Source of the DNA: JBEKZQ01 sp049509675 | GTDB taxonomy: Bacteria > Planctomycetota > Planctomycetia > Pirellulales > Thermoguttaceae | Direction of reading: 5' to 3' | Length of the DNA stretch: 30,566 nucleotides | NCBI GenBank assembly: GCA_049509675.1 | Contig: JBEKZQ010000057.1 | Coordinates: 1 to 30,566 of the forward strand | Shown here: in pieces, positions 26,515 through 30,566 of the stretch | How positions within the stretch are numbered: the first letter of the stretch is position 1 | How the letters are laid out: each line of letters opens with the position of its first letter | The notes under the pieces: generated by a model | Seen by the model: the letters and a program-made list of their open reading frames with translations, nothing else | Told to the model about the DNA's origin: nothing | The model's database searches: none | Position numbers and translations under genes: made by a program

Positions 26515-27765
26515 ATGGCCTGGAATCGCATCCGTTCGGGGTTGACCTTCCTGGTGCTGATCATGCTGCCGGGCTTCTCGGCCTACGCCCAGGATCTGCG
26601 GGCGCTGCAATTGTTCGAGGACGCCGACATGCGGCCCTACGGCAACTGGGCGCAGCCCAAAGAGGGTTTCTATGCCAGCTTCGATGGGCTGTTCTGGTAC
26701 ATGAACGCCCCCGATAAGCAGACGGTCGGATTCGGGAACACTTCGCGACTGGTCATGGCGGGAACGGGAAATCTGGCGTTCGGAACGCCGGCGGCGTCAC
26801 TCATAGTCACCAGTACGGCTACCGACCAGTATGTCGAGACCAGTACTTTCGACACGGGCGATTTCCGTGATAAATGGAAAGCGGGCGATCGCATCGAACT
26901 GGGCTACACGGGCGAACACGACGGTTTCCTGATCAGCACCTTCGAGTTGAACACCTTCACCCTGCACTCGGGAGCGGCCAACGTGCCTGTCGTCTTTCAG
27001 GATCCGCCTTTCGGTGCGACCAATCGCCACCTGCTGGAGAACGTCTTCGGCCTGGACGTAAACGGCAATCCTATTTGGGGCAATGTTCCCGTGGTCTACG
27101 ACACGTTGCGCGTCACCAACATGACCAAGCCGACGGGCGTGGAAGCGATGTATACCTATCGCGATCATCAATTGCACCGCGGTGGGCAATTGCAGTGGAT
27201 GATCGGTGCGCGGTATCTGGAAATCAAGGATGAGTACCTGGTCGACGGCATCGGCGGCGGCTTGGGCGATACGCACATCGACTCGCTGGCCAAGAACGAG
27301 ATCTTCGGCCCGCAGGTCGGCGTGCGCTTCTACCAGCCCTTCGGCCGCTTCGCGATTTCCAGCGAGGGCCGCTTCGCGGCAACTGTCAACTCCGAGCAGA
27401 TCCGCGTGACCTCCGTGATGGGCACCAACCTGAGCGAGCCGGCGAATCCCCTGCTCTTCACCGACCCGAATACCCTCCTGCCGATCTTGCTGCCCCGCCT
27501 GATGGGACCAACCTCCGGCGAAACCTCGGCACATTACTACTTCTTCACGCCCCTGGTGGAGTTCCGCGTGGAAGGCCACGTGCAGGTTACGCAATCGATC
27601 TCGGCCAAGGTCGGCTGGAACGCGGTGTGGATGGACAACATCGCCCGCGGTTCCGGAGTCCTCGATTACAGCGTACCGCAGGTGGGCATCACGACCGCCA
27701 GCCACGGCAATCGGCAAGACCTCTTCATGCAAGGCCTGAGTCTGGGCGTCGAGCTGAATCGTTAA
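26515..27765 (+). CDS. BBP7-family outer-membrane beta-barrel protein (416 aa)
   Basis: The product starts with a clear Sec signal (MAWNRIRS, a hydrophobic core, cleavage after AYA near residue 25). The mature protein has the planctomycete BBP7 (PF07585-like) layout: an early EGFYASFDGLFWYM strand, a region of alternating polar/hydrophobic strands, YRDHQLHRGGQLQWMIGARYL, an EIFGPQVGVRFYQPFGRF block and SSEGRFA, and a C-terminal strand pair ending LFMQGLSLGVELNR. Such proteins are predicted porin-like barrels, very abundant in Pirellulales. The ATG at 26515 is chosen because it opens the signal peptide and has a GGGGGTAAG ribosome-binding region; in-frame sequence upstream lacks protein character. 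It follows giant gene 2 in the same direction but across a 348-bp repeat-bearing gap, so probably has its own promoter. Confidence 0.88.
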   Translation: MAWNRIRSGLTFLVLIMLPGFSAYAQDLRALQLFEDADMRPYGNWAQPKEGFYASFDGLFWYMNAPDKQTVGFGNTSRLVMAGTGNLAFGTPAASLIVTSTATDQYVETSTFDTGDFRDKWKAGDRIELGYTGEHDGFLISTFELNTFTLHSGAANVPVVFQDPPFGATNRHLLENVFGLDVNGNPIWGNVPVVYDTLRVTNMTKPTGVEAMYTYRDHQLHRGGQLQWMIGARYLEIKDEYLVDGIGGGLGDTHIDSLAKNEIFGPQVGVRFYQPFGRFAISSEGRFAATVNSEQIRVTSVMGTNLSEPANPLLFTDPNTLLPILLPRLMGPTSGETSAHYYFFTPLVEFRVEGHVQVTQSISAKVGWNAVWMDNIARGSGVLDYSVPQVGITTASHGNRQDLFMQGLSLGVELNR

Positions 27766-27786
27766 GCTGCGAACGGTCAAGCAGTG

Positions 27787-27820
27787 ACACGATCCTTCGC
27801 TTGTCGTTTCGGATCGTATC
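27787..27820. terminator. Candidate bidirectional terminator hairpin
   Basis: Arms ACGATCC (27789-27795) and GGATCGT (27811-27817), extendable by two more pairs past one mismatch, lie between the convergent BBP7 and small minus-strand genes. The loop is about 15 nt and there is no strong T tract, so the call is tentative. Confidence 0.4.
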
Positions 27821-27843
27821 ATTCCAAACCGCGCGAAGCATGA

Positions 27844-28050
27844 TTACTTGGAGCGCTGGGACGCCTTGCCCTGCTTCTGCTTGCGGATCTTGCGAAGTTC
27901 GACCAACTCGCCTTCCAGGCGATGACGGAGCGGGCTCTCCGCACGCAGTTCATCCAACAGCAACTCCGCCTTGGCGAATGTTTCCTCGCCTATGGCGCCT
28001 TCGTGAAAAAGGGCTCTCCAAGTACGCGCGATCTCATGTTCAGTAAGCAA
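27844..28050 (-). CDS. Hypothetical small protein (68 aa)
   Basis: The family is not recognised. The sequence is charged and helical (TEHEIARTWRALFHEG, then EETFAKAELLLDELRAES), ending in a very basic tail (KIRKQKQGKASQRSK), and may form a helical hairpin. It has no signal peptide. The start is a TTG at 28050 with GAGGTG four bases upstream; no in-frame ATG exists. The start overlaps the stop of a short upstream frame (28040-28087), the pattern seen in translationally coupled pairs such as antitoxin-toxin or regulator genes. A nucleic-acid-binding or regulatory role is possible but unproven. Confidence 0.6.
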   Translation of the reverse strand: MLTEHEIARTWRALFHEGAIGEETFAKAELLLDELRAESPLRHRLEGELVELRKIRKQKQGKASQRSK

Positions 28051-28087
28051 TGGTCACCTCTTCACAGAACTCATCCTCGACGGTTGA
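28040..28087 (-). pseudogene. 3' remnant of a small upstream gene (15 codons visible)
   Basis: The frame STVEDEFCEEVTIAY followed by TGA overlaps the start region of the 68-aa gene and includes its ribosome-binding site. No start codon lies between this tail and repeat R1 copy 2. Upstream of the repeat, another frame reads ERKNDESTVD. The related STVE/STVD wording on both sides suggests that the repeat was inserted into one small gene. The tail could instead be chance, since it is short. Confidence 0.35.
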
Positions 28088-28235
28088 CGGCGCAGGGATC
28101 GCCCAGTGGTCTGTCCAACCTGAGTTTACGGGTGCCACGGTTGGCTTGTCCAATCGTGTTTTCAGCACTGCTGGGCAAGCCAGCAGTGGCACCCAACCGG
28201 CAATGTCGAAATGGACAGACCACCAGGTCAACCGT
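28080..28235. repeat. Dispersed MITE-like repeat R1, copy 2, with terminal inverted repeats
   Basis: Perfect 12-bp arms GTGGTCTGTCCA (28106-28117) and TGGACAGACCAC (28212-28223) bound a 118-bp element whose core matches 1-110. Outside them a further perfect pair, ACGGTTGAC (28080-28088) and GTCAACCGT (28227-28235), extends the symmetry. The element has no open frame of note. Its size and terminal inverted repeats fit a non-autonomous mobile element. It fills most of the 225-bp gap between the 68-aa gene and the fusion-enzyme gene. Confidence 0.7.
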
Positions 28236-28275
28236 TGACTCGTCGTTCTTGCGCTCCGCTCGTGCGCGACAGTCC

Positions 28276-30566
28276 TCAGGCAGCGAGGGCACGACCGGCG
28301 GCAATTAGGCCTTCCTGAAGCCTTTGCAACTCCTCGGCCAGCACTTCTACAGTGTACCGAATTTGCGCGTCCGTGTGAAGCGAGGTAATGAAGAACCGCA
28401 GTCGTGCGGCACTTTCTTCGACGGCCGGGTAGAGGATCGGCTGGACATTGATCCCCCGCGAGAACAGGGCCTGCGACAGCCGCAGAGAGAGGTCCGAACC
28501 GCCCACAATGATCGGCACCACCGCGGTGCCTTGGCTGGTGCCGGTATTCAGGTGGCGGCGGCGTGCGAGTGTCAAGAACAGATTGGCGTTTTCTCGCAGC
28601 CGCGCGACGCGCTGCGGCTCGCTCTGGAGCAGGCGGATCGAGGCCAAGGCGGCGGCGGCGGCCGGCGGCGGCAGGCCCACGCTGAACACGAAGCCCGGCG
28701 CCGTATACTTCAGGTATTCGACCAGCGCCTGGGAGCCGGCGATATAGCCGCCGCAACTTCCCAGCGACTTGCTCATCGTGCCCATCCACAAATCGACGTC
28801 TTTGCGGCTGACAGCGAAATGTTCGCCGATGCCTCGCCCGGTGGCGCCAAGGACACCCAACGAATGGGCCTCGTCGATCATCAACAGCGTCTTGTGCCGG
28901 CGGCGAATGTCGATGAAGCGGGGTAGCTCGGGAATGTCGCCGTCCATGCTGTAAACGCCTTCGATGACCAGCAGCACGCGGCGATATTCCTGGCGGAACT
29001 GTTCCAGCAGGCGATTCGCCGCCTGCCATTGGTTGTGTGCGAACGGCCGCCGCCGCGCGCCGGAGAGCACTGCCCCCTGGACGATACTGTTATGCGCCAG
29101 CGCGTCGTGCAAGACCAAATCGCCCGGGCCCACCATGTGCCCGATGATCGTCTCGTTGGTGGCGTGCCCGCCCACCAGGGCGATGGCCGCCTCGGTCCCG
29201 AGGAATCGGGCGATCGCCTGCTCCAGTTCGCGGTGCAATTGCTTTTCGCCGGAGGCCAGCCGGCTGGCCGAAACGCTGGTGCCGTAGCGGTCGATGGCGG
29301 CATGGGCCGCCTGCGACACGGCCGCGTGGCCGGAGGCGCCAATGTAGTTGTAGCTGGCAAAATTCAGCAACTCGCGGCCGCCGATCATCGTTCGGTCGCC
29401 GGTGACCCCCTGATGCACGCCGAAGTACGGATTGCCCAATCCGGAGCGCGACAAGGAATCGAGCCGCTCTTGCAGTTGCACGTATTCCGGGAATAGCTCC
29501 ACGCGGTACGCCGCCGGGGGCACTTCCTCGTCGCTGACATGGCAAATCCGCGCCCGCGGCTGCCGGCCCAGGTATTGCTCCACGGCCGTCATCAATTGCC
29601 GCGGCGTTTCCAGCTCCGGCAGAATGTCTGGGGGCAACCGGCCGCCGAAGCGCTCTTCCAGCGAGGCCAGGATCTCCATGCGCTCCAACGAATCGAGCCC
29701 GGCGTCGACAATCGCCGAGTCGGCCGTCAGTCCCACCGCCCGCTCCTTCGCCACCCTGCGGATCTCCTCGATCACGATCTCGGCCGTCTTGCCGTTGCCA
29801 TCAGACGCATGGTTGCCGTCGCTGAACAGGCACGCCGCTGTCCCACTGGCAGGCGCCCCAGCCGAGGCACTTTGGGTGCGCGCACCCGACGCCGCGGCCA
29901 TGCCGTGGGAGCCGACGATGGAGAGCCGAGGCAGCCGGGCATGGAGGATTTCATCGGTCCGCGGCAAGGGCCCGGGCGAGGCCGGCGCCGGGATCGCCAG
30001 GCCGCTCTGGTCCTTGCCCGCCTGCCATTGGCCCACCAACGCCAAGCTTCCGTGCAAGTACGCATTGCGGCAGGCGTACCGCTGGATCTTGCCGCTGGAA
30101 GTCTTGGGGATCGTGCCGGCCTTGATGAGCAGGATTGCGTCCAGGGCCAAGTCAAAGTCGGCGGCCACGCCGCGGCGGATGGCCTGGAATATGTCGTCCA
30201 GCCCGCCATGCTTATGGCGTTCCACCTCTTGTACGACGATGAGCCGCTCGCGGCCGTTCTGTTGGGCCAGGAAGACCGCGCCGCAATCGGGCCGCAATCG
30301 GCTGTGGCTGCGTTGGACGGTCAGTTCGATGTCTTGGGGGTAGTAATTTACCCCCCGGATAATGATCAGGTCCCTCAGACGGCCGGTGACGAACAAATCG
30401 CCGTCGTCCAAGAAACCCAGGTCGCCGGTCCGCAGGAACGGGCCTTCACCCGTATCGGCCAGATGCGCCCGAAATGTCGCTTCGCTGGCTTGCAGCCGCT
30501 GCCAATAGCCCTGGGCAACGCTGGGACTTTGCACCCAGATCTCGCCGACCTGGCCGGGGGCCACCG
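28276..30566 (-). CDS. Acyl-AMP ligase / acyl carrier protein / alpha-oxoamine synthase fusion (5' end beyond window, 762+ aa)
   Basis: Only the C-terminal 762 residues are visible; numbering is from the first full codon. Residues 1-170 are the end of an AMP-forming ligase: RTGDLGFLDDGDLFVTGR (45-62) and the SGKIQR motif with Lys159. The FAAL-like wording (IIIRGVNYYPQDIE) suggests a fatty-acyl-AMP ligase that loads a carrier protein. After a Pro/Ala-rich linker, residues about 260-332 form an acyl carrier domain with Ser292 in GLDSLE as phosphopantetheine site. Residues about 355-755 are a PLP-dependent alpha-oxoamine synthase (KBL/BioF/serine palmitoyltransferase fold): NFASYNYIG (401-409), His491, DEAHS (564-568) and the PLP Lys599 in MSKSLGS. 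The complete enzyme would activate an acyl chain, hold it on the carrier and condense it with an amino acid, losing CO2 to give a 3-ketoamine; the substrates are inference. Related ACP-AOS fusions occur in prodiginine-type pathways. Confidence 0.9.
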   Translation of the reverse strand, partial: VAPGQVGEIWVQSPSVAQGYWQRLQASEATFRAHLADTGEGPFLRTGDLGFLDDGDLFVTGRLRDLIIIRGVNYYPQDIELTVQRSHSRLRPDCGAVFLAQQNGRERLIVVQEVERHKHGGLDDIFQAIRRGVAADFDLALDAILLIKAGTIPKTSSGKIQRYACRNAYLHGSLALVGQWQAGKDQSGLAIPAPASPGPLPRTDEILHARLPRLSIVGSHGMAAASGARTQSASAGAPASGTAACLFSDGNHASDGNGKTAEIVIEEIRRVAKERAVGLTADSAIVDAGLDSLERMEILASLEERFGGRLPPDILPELETPRQLMTAVEQYLGRQPRARICHVSDEEVPPAAYRVELFPEYVQLQERLDSLSRSGLGNPYFGVHQGVTGDRTMIGGRELLNFASYNYIGASGHAAVSQAAHAAIDRYGTSVSASRLASGEKQLHRELEQAIARFLGTEAAIALVGGHATNETIIGHMVGPGDLVLHDALAHNSIVQGAVLSGARRRPFAHNQWQAANRLLEQFRQEYRRVLLVIEGVYSMDGDIPELPRFIDIRRRHKTLLMIDEAHSLGVLGATGRGIGEHFAVSRKDVDLWMGTMSKSLGSCGGYIAGSQALVEYLKYTAPGFVFSVGLPPPAAAAALASIRLLQSEPQRVARLRENANLFLTLARRRHLNTGTSQGTAVVPIIVGGSDLSLRLSQALFSRGINVQPILYPAVEESAARLRFFITSLHTDAQIRYTVEVLAEELQRLQEGLIAAGRALAA

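Overview
The window reads as accessory chromosome from a planctomycete, most likely a member of the Pirellulales. This rests on gene families rather than on any marker gene: a DUF1559 pseudopilin-like protein with an H-X9-DG C-terminus, two giant secreted proteins with LEPR-XLL-type N-termini, a TIGR03032-type protein, and a BBP7-type outer-membrane barrel. The DNA is GC-rich with many dispersed short inverted repeats. No rRNA, tRNA, CRISPR array, insertion sequence or phage gene was seen.

Layout. Bases 1-174 hold two dispersed repeats. A minus-strand pair follows: a small lipoprotein (178-360) behind its upstream partner, the DUF1559 protein (405-1355). After a 426-bp divergent intergenic region comes giant gene 1 (1782-11768, 3328 aa): LEPR-XLL signal, cyclophilin domain, four 147-149-aa repeats, an SdrD_B-like domain, then fifteen tandem ~100-aa Ig-like repeats plus a detached sixteenth. 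It converges on a minus-strand TraB/GumN-like secreted protein (11860-12747). A 617-bp gene-poor gap with a nested inverted repeat and a good promoter candidate leads into a probable two-gene operon: a TIGR03032 protein (13365-14468) and giant gene 2 (14512-26166, 3884 aa). Giant 2 carries about 21 propeller-like 'VAMDxxGDFVxxW' repeats, an S1 trypsin-like protease domain with a complete triad between repeats, a 603-bp-period Ig-like array and a C-terminal dockerin. Next come a BBP7 barrel (26515-27765), a small minus-strand gene (27844-28050), a MITE-like repeat, and the 3' part of a large minus-strand gene fusing an acyl-AMP ligase, an acyl carrier protein and an alpha-oxoamine synthase (28276 to the window end).

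How the genes may work together. About 21.6 kb of the 30.6 kb encodes two giant cell-surface or secreted proteins. The neighbouring envelope proteins (lipoprotein, pseudopilin-like protein, TraB-like protein, outer-membrane barrel) make this an envelope and surface region. The giants have built-in enzymatic modules, a prolyl isomerase in one and a serine protease in the other, so they may do more than adhere. The fusion enzyme at the right edge belongs to a separate lipid or polyketide-like pathway whose remaining genes lie outside the window.

The most interesting signals are: the protease inside a propeller-repeat surface protein; a five-unit higher-order repeat in giant 1, showing segmental duplication in ~1.5-kb blocks; a 63-bp dispersed element whose two copies keep the same reading frame and stop codon and both sit at the 3' ends of convergent genes; and a MITE-like repeat, one copy of which appears to have disrupted a small gene. 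All family assignments come from reading motifs; no database search was possible.
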